This document shows, piece after piece, positions 45,084-53,844 of a DNA stretch of 64,000 nucleotides (its first letter is position 1; each line of letters begins with the position of its first letter). The notes below the pieces were generated by a model. That model was not told the DNA's origin, searched no databases, and saw only the letters and a list, made by a program, of their open reading frames with translations. This stretch comes from Balneolaceae bacterium (lineage in GTDB: Bacteria; Bacteroidota; Rhodothermia; Balneolales; Balneolaceae). The stretch spans positions 496,001-560,000 of the forward strand of contig CP051242.1 in NCBI GenBank assembly GCA_017795005.1, written 5' to 3'. Made by a program: the position numbers and the translations under genes.

Positions 45084-45557
45084 TTAGAGATTAACCTTAT
45101 AACTCCCTTTCACATTACGATCGAGCTGGCGTTTGACGTCTTTTTCTTTGATACTATCTCTCTTATCGTATTGCTTTTTACCCCGGGCGACTCCAATTAG
45201 AACTTTTGCATAGCCATGTTTGAAGTAAATTTTTAAAGGTACAATCGTATTCCCTTTTTGAGCAACGGCTTTATCCAGTTCGCGAATTTCCTTTTTATTG
45301 AGGAGTAATTTTCGGGGTCGCCTTGGGTCATGATTATAGTAGGAACCCTGTTCATACGGCTTAATATACAGTTCCCTCAAAAACACTTCTTCCCCCTGAA
45401 TGAAAGCGAAAGCATCCGTAAAGCTTGCCTTCCCCTGGCGGATAGACTTCACCTCGGTACCTTGCAGTACAATACCAGCCTCAAAGGTTTCCAGAATGGA
45501 ATAATCGTGGTAGGCCTTTCGATTTTGTATGGTCGGTGTGTTTTTGTTTTCTGACAT
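45084..45557 (-). CDS. smpB: SsrA-binding protein
   Basis: A 157-residue protein that brings tmRNA to stalled ribosomes. Segments: NRKAYHDYSILETFEAGIVL, GTEVKSIRQGKASFTDAFA, the tmRNA-binding IKPYEQGSYYNHDPRRPRKL, and VPLKIYFKHGYAKVLIGVAR then GKKQYDKR. The ATG at 45557 gives the normal length; a TTG at 45593 would add 12 residues. No tmRNA gene was recognised in the window. Confidence 0.96.
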   Translation of the reverse strand: MSENKNTPTIQNRKAYHDYSILETFEAGIVLQGTEVKSIRQGKASFTDAFAFIQGEEVFLRELYIKPYEQGSYYNHDPRRPRKLLLNKKEIRELDKAVAQKGNTIVPLKIYFKHGYAKVLIGVARGKKQYDKRDSIKEKDVKRQLDRNVKGSYKVNL

Positions 45558-45637
45558 TTTTAAAAAGACGAAGGACAGACAACCACCGTCCAATGAGAAT
45601 TCTTTTCGTTATTCGTCGGTGGTCTATGGTCTTCTAA

Positions 45638-46057
45638 TTAAACCTCAAAACCCAGAGCCTGCAGTTCCTGAACAATGGATTCTTCCGGGCTACGATCCGG
45701 GAAAGATTTATAAATACCTAAGATCTGTTCAATCTCTGAGATTGCTTTTTCATTATCAGGGTTCAATTTCAGTACTTCAATATATTGAGCCAGTGCGCCA
45801 TTCATTTTATCGCGCATATTTGTGATATTTGAATCCCTGTACTCCAGATACAATCCATAATTCAGGTGCACTTTCTCTTTCAGCGTAGAAACCTCTTCGG
45901 ATGCTTCTAATCCTTCGAGGGTATTAAGCGCATCGACATACATATCTTTTTCGATGAGTGCGTCAATCTGAGTAGCCAGGTTTTGTGGGGCTTCATTTTG
46001 CTGTTGTGAACAGGCAATGGCTCCGAATACTAATAGAGCCAGGAATATTCTTTTCAT
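45638..46057 (-). CDS. Small TPR-like lipoprotein
   Basis: A 139-residue lipoprotein (LLVFGAIAC lipobox). The mature part is helical with a TPR-like pair: IEKDMYVDALNTLEGLE and GALAQYIEVLKLNPDNEKAI. It overlaps the M50 protease stop by four bases (ATGA) and so is co-translated. The function is unknown. Confidence 0.78.
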   Translation of the reverse strand: MKRIFLALLVFGAIACSQQQNEAPQNLATQIDALIEKDMYVDALNTLEGLEASEEVSTLKEKVHLNYGLYLEYRDSNITNMRDKMNGALAQYIEVLKLNPDNEKAISEIEQILGIYKSFPDRSPEESIVQELQALGFEV

Positions 46058-47307
46058 GGACCGAATGTTTTAAAGGATAATGGATTCAAACTTATACAAA
46101 GCACAAATATAAGCATACTTAGCCACCCAATCACTTTTCTTGCAGGAGTTAATGGCTTTTCTATCAATACTGGCGGGTGTTCTACTTTTACAATAAACGT
46201 GATAAAAACCGTCCAGAAAATCCAAATAAGGGAGGATTCAGGATCAGAATTTCCTCTTATGATGTATAAATAAAATGCTGACCCAATTAATGATGCAGGT
46301 AACATGGAAGCAACCCAATATTGTTCTCTGTAAAAAGCTTTCTGCATGACAAGAAACAAAACACCTGTCCAAATGAGCCAGGAAAGCACACCAAAATTAT
46401 TGTCCCAATTCCTTGAGAAAAGATAATCGTGAAGAAGGGGAATGGCTTCTATTCCGGCTAGAAGAGTAATCCCAGAAAAAAATAATCGAGCTACAATTTT
46501 ATGCTTTTTATAACCGATGAGTGAATAAAGAATATGCCCTCCATCCAGCTGACCTACCGGCATCAGATTTAAAGCAGTAAAAAATAACCCAAACCATCCT
46601 GCCAGTAAGAAAGGATAATGTTGTATTTCCCAGAGTGGAGGAGCAGCATCGAACAAGGAAGAGAGAAAGTTGTACAAAGGAGTATCCCCAAAAAATATAA
46701 CCATGTGTCCCTCTTTAATTATTGGGTCTTCAGGAAATGCTCCTGTTTGATTGAAGTGGTCAACTACGTAGTTGTGATCGGTAAATTGATTCAGAAACTC
46801 GACTTCAGGAAGCGTAAAAAAACCAATAAATAATAACATTATTGAAACTACAAAACCGGCAATTGGACCGGCTACTCCTATATCAAAAAGCTTTTTAGTT
46901 TCATGGATTTGTTCTTTGATCCGGATTACAGCCCCCAGAGTTCCTATTCCTAGTGGGATTGGAATGTAATAAGGTAGTGAGACTTCTACTTTATGGTAAA
47001 CGGCGGCAAAATAATGCCCAAATTCATGAAAGGTTAAAAAAGCGAGAAGCAACGTGGCAAATAATACCCCCCGTAAAAATCCTTCTTCAGAAGTTGGAAT
47101 AAATCCCAAAAAAGCAGTTTCTGATGGTAGCCCTACCAGGATAGTGCTTACAAAAGAAACCGATATAAAAGTAAGAATGAAAAGCCCGATATGTTTTAAG
47201 ATAGTTTTCGAATCGGGACTATTTTTTCTGGGAGGAACAAAGACTCGTTCTTCCGGCTTTTTCTCTGGCTCAGGATAATAAAAGGACTCTTTAGGCTCTG
47301 AACTCAA
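46054..47307 (-). CDS. Site-2-protease family (M50) membrane metalloprotease
   Basis: A 417-residue integral membrane protein with about eight hydrophobic segments. The catalytic HEFGH (His ~94, Glu ~95, His ~98) lies in a membrane helix; the third ligand is in LMPVGQLDGGHILYS. Family members cut transmembrane proteins such as anti-sigma factors, so the anti-sigma-like protein at 29.1 kb is a conceivable substrate (speculative). No PDZ domain is seen. Start is TTG at 47307: an in-frame stop lies shortly upstream and no ATG exists. It starts 10 bases after the arginine deiminase stop. Confidence 0.88.
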   Translation of the reverse strand: MSSEPKESFYYPEPEKKPEERVFVPPRKNSPDSKTILKHIGLFILTFISVSFVSTILVGLPSETAFLGFIPTSEEGFLRGVLFATLLLAFLTFHEFGHYFAAVYHKVEVSLPYYIPIPLGIGTLGAVIRIKEQIHETKKLFDIGVAGPIAGFVVSIMLLFIGFFTLPEVEFLNQFTDHNYVVDHFNQTGAFPEDPIIKEGHMVIFFGDTPLYNFLSSLFDAAPPLWEIQHYPFLLAGWFGLFFTALNLMPVGQLDGGHILYSLIGYKKHKIVARLFFSGITLLAGIEAIPLLHDYLFSRNWDNNFGVLSWLIWTGVLFLVMQKAFYREQYWVASMLPASLIGSAFYLYIIRGNSDPESSLIWIFWTVFITFIVKVEHPPVLIEKPLTPARKVIGWLSMLIFVLCISLNPLSFKTFGP

Positions 47308-47317
47308 TACAGGATTC

Positions 47318-48553
47318 TTAAATAGTTAACACTTCTCTTGAAATTGGCATGGTCATACATCTCGCACCACCGCGACCTCGACACAATTCGTGACCCTGAA
47401 AACTAACAGCGATTTTGTTTTCCGCATTTAGTTCCAGGTCCTTGTCGGTATACTCTTCAATAAATTCGAACTGGTTCATATATGAATACCCATGATCAAC
47501 CAAAGTATTAAAGGTTTTCGTATTTCTTTCATAACCAACAATCACGCCCGGAGCTAATGCGAAAACGTTTGCTCCATCGGTCCATTGTTCACGGAATTGA
47601 CTGGTTCTGTTTTCTCCACCGCATTTTATAAAGTCATACTCTTTCCCGGAAAACTCATTCAAAGCAGATTGTAAAGAGGAACGTGAATCAGCAACAATAT
47701 GATCTCCGTTTTTCTTGAGTGCGACAACATTATCATGTTGTTCTAAAATTGCAGGAGGAAATGCAATACATTCAGTTTCACTTGCAAAGGTAAAAATGGT
47801 ATCCAGATGCATTGAAGCTCTTTGTTTAGGAATATCTACGGCTAATACGGTTTCTACACCGTGGTTTAACAAACCTTCTGCTGCTTTCATCAAGCCGGTA
47901 AAAGAAGTTCGTTCACTCATTCCAATAAGAACAAGTTTTTCTGACTCTACCAGTACATCTCCTCCTTCAATGGATTGGTGCCCTGATATTCTAACTGCAT
48001 TATTTTTAACGCTGTCAAATAATGGGTGATAACTCACCAGTGTTTCCATCATCAGGGATTCCCGGAGCCGTGCTTTAGTAGCGGCTCTTGAGATCAGGAT
48101 ACTATCTCCAACGACGGCTGCAAGGTCTCTTGTAAACAACAAGTTTGGTGATGGATGAAGATTGAATTCAGTTGAACCCTTTAAGGTGCCTTGAGTACTA
48201 AATGTAAGCAACTCTATGGGGTCAAGCGATTTAAGTTCGTTCTGAATAACAGAAAGGTTTTCTTCGGGAAACTCTTTAATCAGCTGTTCAATAAAATAAT
48301 GTCTTGCACTTTCATTCTGAATAGCTTCAGAAAATAGATCTACTATTTCTAATACTTGTCCACCTTTGGGCATGGCAGCTTTAAATACCTCAAGCATATC
48401 AAGATGCTCGCCCCGTGCGTCTTCCTCAAAAATGATATCATCAAAAAGAAGCTCATCTTTCAACTCAGGGTTTACCAGAGATACTTCATGTCCTGGTGTA
48501 TGTACAATAACCCCGTTTAAATGACCAATTTCAGAAGAAACGTTGATTTTCAT
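47318..48553 (-). CDS. arcA: Arginine deiminase
   Basis: A 411-residue enzyme converting arginine to citrulline and ammonia. Segments: GHLNGVIVHTPGHEVSLVNP, LLFDDIIFEEDARGEHLDML, LLFTRDLAAVVGDSILIS, HQSIEGGDVLVES, SMHLDTIFTF and the catalytic Cys ~399 in RGRGGARCMTMP. No ornithine carbamoyltransferase, carbamate kinase or antiporter is adjacent, so this is not a standard arc operon. First gene of a unit with the M50 protease. Confidence 0.95.
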   Translation of the reverse strand: MKINVSSEIGHLNGVIVHTPGHEVSLVNPELKDELLFDDIIFEEDARGEHLDMLEVFKAAMPKGGQVLEIVDLFSEAIQNESARHYFIEQLIKEFPEENLSVIQNELKSLDPIELLTFSTQGTLKGSTEFNLHPSPNLLFTRDLAAVVGDSILISRAATKARLRESLMMETLVSYHPLFDSVKNNAVRISGHQSIEGGDVLVESEKLVLIGMSERTSFTGLMKAAEGLLNHGVETVLAVDIPKQRASMHLDTIFTFASETECIAFPPAILEQHDNVVALKKNGDHIVADSRSSLQSALNEFSGKEYDFIKCGGENRTSQFREQWTDGANVFALAPGVIVGYERNTKTFNTLVDHGYSYMNQFEFIEEYTDKDLELNAENKIAVSFQGHELCRGRGGARCMTMPISREVLTI

Positions 48554-48630
48554 AAAGCCGTTTTAGCATTATTGATTAGAGTTTGAAATATAGGGTTTAG
48601 CCCCGCCATATTTAAACAGTAATTGAGAAA

Positions 48631-49521
48631 ATGAATATCTATCTTAATAGGGCAAGGAAAAAGAGAATGACTAGTAAATCAGAAATACAATCGTTGCTGC
48701 TTTTGATGGATGATCCTGACCCATTTATTCAGGAAAGTGTACAGAGCAGGTTTAATCAATTGGGTGAAAATGCGGTTCCCATTTTGGATGAATACCGTCT
48801 CGAATTAAAAAACCCGGACGAAAAGCAGCGGGTAGGTGAAATTATACACCAGCTTACATTTGAAACATTACGTTCAGATTTTCATGAACTGCTTGAGGTT
48901 GGCGTAAAAAACAGAAAGCAACTGGAGAAAGCTGCATTTACTCTTGCCAGGTTTGGAAATCCAACACTTAGAGGTATCGATTATTCTCAAAAGCTGGATC
49001 ACTTTGCTGAAATGGTAGAACCTACTATTCGGTACCGACTTGATGAACGGAGAAAAATGAAGCAACTCATCAAGTTTGTATTTGAAGATCTGAATTTCAG
49101 TGGGGATACAGAAGACTACCATAATCCAAATAACTGTTTTATGGATCAGGTGATCAACCGAAGACGAGGGTTGCCTATCACGTTAAGCATGGTCGTGATG
49201 TTTCTGGCGCAAAGACTGGATATGCCTTTTTTTGGTGTAAATATGCCCATTCACTTTATGCTCAATTACATAAGTGATAAAGAAGAGGTTTTAATTGATC
49301 CATATGATAATGGAGCAATTGTAACGTATGATCAATGCTATTTCTTTTTGAAGAAAAATAATATCGAGCCAAAGCCGGACCATTTCAGGATTGCTTCAGA
49401 TATAGAGATTTTGATTCGTTGTATTAGAAATCTGATTCATAGTTATGAGAGAAAAGAACAGCTAGAGCGGGTTGAAGACTTAAAAAAATTGCTCGCAATA
49501 GCTGAAATGCATGAGGAGTAA
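48631..49521 (+). CDS. SirB1/transglutaminase-like family protein
   Basis: A 296-residue protein. HEAT-like helices at ~12-90 (MDDPDPFIQESVQSRFNQLG) precede a transglutaminase-like domain: NPNNCFMDQVINRRRGLPIT, LSMVVMFLAQRLDMPFFGVN, MPIHFML and LIDPYDNGAIVT. The C-terminal TPR-like tail of longer SirB1 proteins is reduced to one helical pair. The protein is probably not a true transglutaminase; the function is unknown. Confidence 0.88.
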   Translation: MNIYLNRARKKRMTSKSEIQSLLLLMDDPDPFIQESVQSRFNQLGENAVPILDEYRLELKNPDEKQRVGEIIHQLTFETLRSDFHELLEVGVKNRKQLEKAAFTLARFGNPTLRGIDYSQKLDHFAEMVEPTIRYRLDERRKMKQLIKFVFEDLNFSGDTEDYHNPNNCFMDQVINRRRGLPITLSMVVMFLAQRLDMPFFGVNMPIHFMLNYISDKEEVLIDPYDNGAIVTYDQCYFFLKKNNIEPKPDHFRIASDIEILIRCIRNLIHSYERKEQLERVEDLKKLLAIAEMHEE

Positions 49522-49530
49522 CTCTTTCTT

Positions 49531-49615
49531 GTCATTTCGATTGAACGAAGCGAAAGTGAAATCAAAAAATCTCTTTATTAAATCATGTAGATTTCTCACA
49601 TTCGTTCGAAATAAC
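49531..49615. repeat. Dispersed palindromic repeat (GTCATTTCGA type)
   Basis: GTCATTTCGA at the left and TCGAAATAAC at the right are inverted relatives. Between them are GAACGAAGCGAAAGTGAAATC and CATGTAGATTTCTC, words common in intergenic repeats of Bacteroidetes-like genomes. Confidence 0.7.
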
Positions 49616-49629
49616 AAAAATAAATAGGT

Positions 49630-50040
49630 ATGGCTGGATATTCAGGAACTCCTCTGGTTAAGAAACTGGGTATTAAACAAGGGAATACAATACTGACCGT
49701 AAATGAGCCGGACCACTACTTTGAACAGCTTGGAGAATTACCTGAAGAAGTAAAACTGGTAGACTTAGAATTTGCAGAACCTATCAACTTTATCCATTTC
49801 TTTTGCAGAGAGCTTGAGACGCTTCATAATCTTTTTCCCATCCTTAAGGAAAAACTAGATAAAAATGGCATGATCTGGATTTCCTGGATCAAAAAGGCAT
49901 CTAAGAAGTACGACTGGACCTTTACAGAAACCGAAGTAAGAAATTACGGTCTTCAAATTGGTTTAGTCGATGTCAAGGTGTGTGCTGTTGATGAAGACTG
50001 GAGTGGATTGAAATTCATGTATAGAAAAGAAGACCGGTAG
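49630..50040 (+). CDS. DUF3052-like protein
   Basis: A 136-residue cytoplasmic protein. GYSGTPLVKKLGIKQGNTIL at the start and KLDKNGMIWISWIKKASKKY in the middle are the pattern of the DUF3052 family, found in many aerobic bacteria. The end (GLQIGLVDVKVCAVDEDWSG, LKFMYRKEDR) also fits. The biochemical role is unknown. Confidence 0.82.
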   Translation: MAGYSGTPLVKKLGIKQGNTILTVNEPDHYFEQLGELPEEVKLVDLEFAEPINFIHFFCRELETLHNLFPILKEKLDKNGMIWISWIKKASKKYDWTFTETEVRNYGLQIGLVDVKVCAVDEDWSGLKFMYRKEDR

Positions 50041-50115
50041 CTTTTTTTGAGAAACACTTTTCAGTTGTTTCCTGTTTTTTGTTTGTTAGATTATAGGTGA
50101 ACTAACTTTCTACCT

Positions 50116-50601
50116 ATGAAATCTCTCTTTATTCTAACGATCACGTTTCTTTTCGGAGTTTTTTGGTCTGGTTCCGAAAAGGGAGATATAAGCTCATCAA
50201 ACGAAGTAATTATTCAACCAGATACTTCAGAGTTCGATCAGGAAAAAGCATTAGCTGAGCTCCGTGAACAAATTAAAGGGTCTGAAAACGAACCTTCTTC
50301 AGAGGTATATTTAAATGTACAGATGTTGGGAAGAGTTCCTGCTGGCCGTTTACTACGAATTATGGAAATGGGGTATTCCAGATCCTTAGGGGTTACTTGT
50401 ATTCATTGTCATGATCCTAATGATTGGTCAAGTGATGAAAAGAAGGAGAAAATTATTACCCGGGAAATGTCCAAGATGGTTCGAGAAATTAATGGAGAGT
50501 TACTCCCGGCTATCGAATCATTTTCGGATAAACGAGCTAGTGTGAATTGCACAACTTGCCATAGAGGAGATATTAAACCTGCGTTAAATATGCCGGATTA
50601 A
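50116..50601 (+). CDS. Exported dihaem c-type cytochrome, reaction-centre-cytochrome-like
   Basis: A 161-residue protein with an N-terminal signal segment. It has two haem sites: CIHCH (~residue 95) and CTTCH (~147), each preceded by the family's context (MLGRVPAGRLLRIMEMGYSR, then SLGVTCIHCH). This is the photosynthetic-reaction-centre cytochrome C subunit-like fold found in non-phototrophs; it probably carries electrons in the periplasm. Its stop overlaps that of the convergent symporter by four bases (TTAA). Confidence 0.87.
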   Translation: MKSLFILTITFLFGVFWSGSEKGDISSSNEVIIQPDTSEFDQEKALAELREQIKGSENEPSSEVYLNVQMLGRVPAGRLLRIMEMGYSRSLGVTCIHCHDPNDWSSDEKKEKIITREMSKMVREINGELLPAIESFSDKRASVNCTTCHRGDIKPALNMPD

Positions 50602-52301
50602 ATCTTTCGGACAACATGCCAAATCGCAATTGATCCCCCAACCAAAAGGCTCATTCCCAGGAATAAATTACCAAAGAAAAGCTCTCCTATTCCAAGTAAA
50701 AAGAATACGATTGCAATTATGGAAAGCAGAACATCCAGAAGTGCTGGTACTAATCGATCATTTGACAGCTCTCCATTTGAGTATGGTTTCCAGCCTTTAC
50801 CCATAGGTCGTACTTGTCGGAAATAGGAAGTGAGTGTTTCTTCTTTTTCTGGACTAGTTACGAAGGTAACAATCATCCAAACTGCGGTAGAAAAAGAAGT
50901 AGTAAGAATCATACTTTCGGCAAACTCGAGCATCAAAAACTTGGATACAATGGCTCCGGTTGTGGCAGCAATCATTGCAGAAATTTCACTCCAGGCATTT
51001 ATTCTCCACCAAAACCAGCGCAATAACATCACTCCTCCAATTCCGGCGCTGAGTGATAAAATAAATTCCCATCCACCTTTTACAGAATCAAAAAAGTAGG
51101 AAACGACAATTGCAATTCCAGCCATCACAATAGTGGCGATTCTGGAAATAAGAACATAATGTCTCTGAGCGTCTTCCGGGGATGCAAACTCGTCTTCTCT
51201 TATTATAAAGCGGGCATAAAAATCATTAATAACATAAGAAGTTCCCCAGTTTAACTGAGTAGAAATAGTAGAAACGAATGCAGATAGAAAGGCGACGCAA
51301 AGCAATCCGAACCACCCAACAGGAAGCACTTCAGCCATCATCATCGGGTAGCCAGCTTCTTTATCTGTGAGTTCCGGAAAAACCACCAGTGAAACCAGTG
51401 CGACCAGAATCCATGGCCATGGACGGATAGCATAATTAGCGATATTGAAAAGCAGAGTTCCACCAACAGCATTGCGTTCATCTTTTGCAGAAAACATTCG
51501 TTGGGCGATGTACCCGCCACCACCCGGCTCTGAACCCGGGTACCAGGCTGCCCACCAGGCCATGCCAACCCAAATCAGTGCAGTTACAATTGGTATTTCC
51601 GGACTTGAAAATGGGTTTAGGCTCAGTATATCATAGTCTACCACAGACCCGAGCTTTGATTTTAACTCACCTAAACCACCCACATGATCAACTGCGAAAT
51701 AAGCGAGAGCAATGGAACCAATCATAGCGATAAAAAACTGAATAAAATCAGTAACAACCACACCCCAGAGTCCTGAGATAGCGATGTAAATGGCGGTCAT
51801 TCCATATAAAATGATAATAATTTCCCACTGACTTGCACCCGTGATAACCGACATCACTTTCGCCATTCCTACGGTTACCCAACCCATAATTACGCAGTTA
51901 AATGGAAACGCAAAATAAAGTGCCCGGAATCCTCGAAGAAAGCTGGCCGGTTTTCCGCCATAACGAAGCTCGATAAATTCACAGTCGGTGAGTACATCTG
52001 CTCTTTTCCAGAGTTTTGCATAAATAAATACAGTAAGTAAACCCGAAATCATCCAGCTCCACCAAAACCAGTTTCCGGCGATGCCTTCAGAAGCTATAAT
52101 TCCGGTAATAGCTAAAGGGGTGTCAGCAGCAAAGGTAGTCGCTACCATAGAAACACCAACCAACCACCATGGCAGGTTTTTACCTCCTGCAAAGTAGTCA
52201 TCGAGAGATTGTTGACCTCTTTTTTTTGCAAGATATGCAACAGCTATTAGCAGGAGGATATATGTTGCAATGACTAGATAATCGAGGGTACTGAATGGCA
52301 T
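50598..52301 (-). CDS. Sodium:solute symporter family transporter
   Basis: A 567-residue membrane protein with about 13-14 helices, driven by the Na+ gradient. Segments: FAGGKNLPWWLVGVSMVATT, TDCEFIELRYGGKPASFLRG, LWGVVVTDFIQFFIAMIGSI, and the SSS-type AFLSAFVSTISTQLNWGTSY with YVINDFYARF. The substrate is not deducible. The ATG at 52301 (MPFSTLDYLVIATYIL) is preferred to a TTG at 52322. NQR at 22.5 kb could supply the gradient. Confidence 0.92.
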   Translation of the reverse strand: MPFSTLDYLVIATYILLLIAVAYLAKKRGQQSLDDYFAGGKNLPWWLVGVSMVATTFAADTPLAITGIIASEGIAGNWFWWSWMISGLLTVFIYAKLWKRADVLTDCEFIELRYGGKPASFLRGFRALYFAFPFNCVIMGWVTVGMAKVMSVITGASQWEIIIILYGMTAIYIAISGLWGVVVTDFIQFFIAMIGSIALAYFAVDHVGGLGELKSKLGSVVDYDILSLNPFSSPEIPIVTALIWVGMAWWAAWYPGSEPGGGGYIAQRMFSAKDERNAVGGTLLFNIANYAIRPWPWILVALVSLVVFPELTDKEAGYPMMMAEVLPVGWFGLLCVAFLSAFVSTISTQLNWGTSYVINDFYARFIIREDEFASPEDAQRHYVLISRIATIVMAGIAIVVSYFFDSVKGGWEFILSLSAGIGGVMLLRWFWWRINAWSEISAMIAATTGAIVSKFLMLEFAESMILTTSFSTAVWMIVTFVTSPEKEETLTSYFRQVRPMGKGWKPYSNGELSNDRLVPALLDVLLSIIAIVFFLLGIGELFFGNLFLGMSLLVGGSIAIWHVVRKI

Positions 52302-52418
52302 GTGGGAAATTTCAAATTCCAATTATCAAAAAACAAACAAAGGTCAGAGAACAAGGATCAAAATCCAAATTTTAAACTCTAGTGGTAATAGCAAGAAATT
52401 TTAGTTAATTGTGACACA

Positions 52419-52949
52419 ATGAGTCGAAAGAAAAAAATATTCTTATGTATGATTGGTTTTTTTGCCATACATGCATTCACTTGGTGGCTTTGGGGAACAG
52501 AGCGGTTACTGGTTAAGGGTTATGAGTATCTGGAAGGAACTGAAATGTGTTCGCCTGAAGTAGATGGAAGAGTAGTTTCTCAAGAAATATTTGAAGACAC
52601 CACTTATACTTATATTGGTGAAAGATTATGGACAACTCCAATAGGCGGAATAGATACTCTTTTTAGCTTAAAAATAAATAGAGTAGAAAGAGAAATCTAT
52701 ACGAGAGAATCTAAAAGATGGGAAAACCTATTAGACGAGTCATATTCAAAGGACATAGCTTTTCGTGTAAATTTAATTGAACGAGAGTTTGCTAACCCAT
52801 ACTACCAAAACGCAGCTTTCGTATGTTGGGCATTAGGATCTGATTGGTATGAAGATCATAAACCATTTCTTATTTGGGCATTTGTTGGATGGATAGAAAT
52901 TACAGATGAAGAAAAAGTAGCGAAGAGGCTACAGGGATTTAGAGACTAG
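52419..52949 (+). CDS. Hypothetical single-pass membrane protein
   Basis: A 176-residue protein with an N-terminal membrane helix (IFLCMIGFFAIHAFTWWLWG) and a ~150-residue outer or periplasmic part with two cysteines. I do not recognise the family. CSPEVDGRVVSQEIFEDTTY and FVCWALGSDWYEDHKPFLIW are the most distinctive stretches. AT-rich and flanked by repeats, so it may be a recent or strain-specific gene. Confidence 0.65.
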   Translation: MSRKKKIFLCMIGFFAIHAFTWWLWGTERLLVKGYEYLEGTEMCSPEVDGRVVSQEIFEDTTYTYIGERLWTTPIGGIDTLFSLKINRVEREIYTRESKRWENLLDESYSKDIAFRVNLIEREFANPYYQNAAFVCWALGSDWYEDHKPFLIWAFVGWIEITDEEKVAKRLQGFRD

Positions 52950-52953
52950 ATTA

Positions 52954-53080
52954 AGTCCTCCTTTGAAGGAGGTGGATTCTGATCGAATAGATCAGAAGAC
53001 GGAGGATGTTAGTAATGAAGAAGAAACTCAAACACCCCTCAGAAAGTCCAAAGAACTATTTGGACTTTCATCTCCACTCA
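52954..53080. repeat. Dispersed repeat (TCCTCCTTTGAAGGAGG type) with hairpin
   Basis: GTCCTCCTTTGAAGGAGGTG is followed by GATCGAATAGATC and CGGAGGATGTTAGTAATGAA, related to the element at 44369. Inside it GAAAGTCCAAA (53042-53052) pairs perfectly with TTTGGACTTTC (53059-53069). Confidence 0.6.
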
Positions 53081-53089
53081 ATACAAGTT

Positions 53090-53199
53090 GTTATTCCGGA
53101 CTTGATCCGGAATCTGTAAGGTGTGATTCTTCGATTTAATTCTTATCTATAACAACGATTCGATCTCTACAGATGCTGAAATAAATTCAGCATGACAAC
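53090..53199. repeat. Dispersed repeat (ATTCCGGACTTGATCCGGAATC type)
   Basis: GTTATTCCGGACTTGATCCG followed by GAATC forms a hairpin. The right end is AGATGCTGAAATAAATTCAG then CATGAC. This is a widespread intergenic repeat family in many bacterial phyla. Confidence 0.75.
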
Positions 53200-53211
53200 C
53201 AAAAGGACAAC

Positions 53212-53844
53212 ATGCAAGCAATCATCGAGAGCATTATTACAGGAGTAGCACAAACTTCGACGTTGGAGTGGGTTGCTGTTATCACAGGATTAATGAGCGT
53301 TTGGTTCTCGATGAAGGAAAATATTCTGGTTTATCCTACTGGAATTATCAGTGTGTTGATTTATGTCTATTTCGGATTTAATTATCAGCTGTATGCCGAC
53401 ATGGGGGTGAACAGTTACTACTTTGTGATGAGTGTATATGGTTGGTATCACTGGAAAGACACAGGGGATGATTCAAGGGAGCAAATACCGGTAACTACAA
53501 ATTCAAATAAAGAGTGGCTGGTTTCTATTGTTCTACTTGTTGGCTCTTTTTTAATACTGGTATTTGTACTGATTAATTTTACTGACAGTGATGTTCCAAT
53601 ATGGGATGCCACAACAACCTGTTTTGCTATTCTTGGAATGTGGTTAATGGCAAGAAAGAAACTGGAAAGCTGGATCGCATGGATAATAACCGACCTTATA
53701 TCAGTTCCACTGTACTTTTATAAAGGATTGGTTCTAACGAGTGTTCAATTTCTGATTTTTACAGGGCTGGCATTTGCAGGGTATATTGCCTGGAAGAAGT
53801 CGTTAGAAAATCAATCCATCAAGTCAGAAATAGCCCGAATATAG
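53212..53844 (+). CDS. pnuC: PnuC-type nicotinamide riboside/mononucleotide transporter
   Basis: A 210-residue membrane protein with about seven helices. Signatures: LEWVAVITGLMSVWFSMKEN, the YGWYHW motif, FAILGMWLMARKKLESWIAW then II, and LISVPLYFYKGLVLTSVQF. It imports an NAD precursor by facilitated diffusion. A related thiamine-importing PnuT cannot be excluded. Its 3' end overlaps the convergent gene by 34 bases. Confidence 0.93.
   Translation: MQAIIESIITGVAQTSTLEWVAVITGLMSVWFSMKENILVYPTGIISVLIYVYFGFNYQLYADMGVNSYYFVMSVYGWYHWKDTGDDSREQIPVTTNSNKEWLVSIVLLVGSFLILVFVLINFTDSDVPIWDATTTCFAILGMWLMARKKLESWIAWIITDLISVPLYFYKGLVLTSVQFLIFTGLAFAGYIAWKKSLENQSIKSEIARI

Noticed and set aside
45084-45557. 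Search for tmRNA next to smpB
   Set aside because: The structured RNA beside smpB is RNase P RNA; no tRNA-Ala-like ends or tag ORF were seen.
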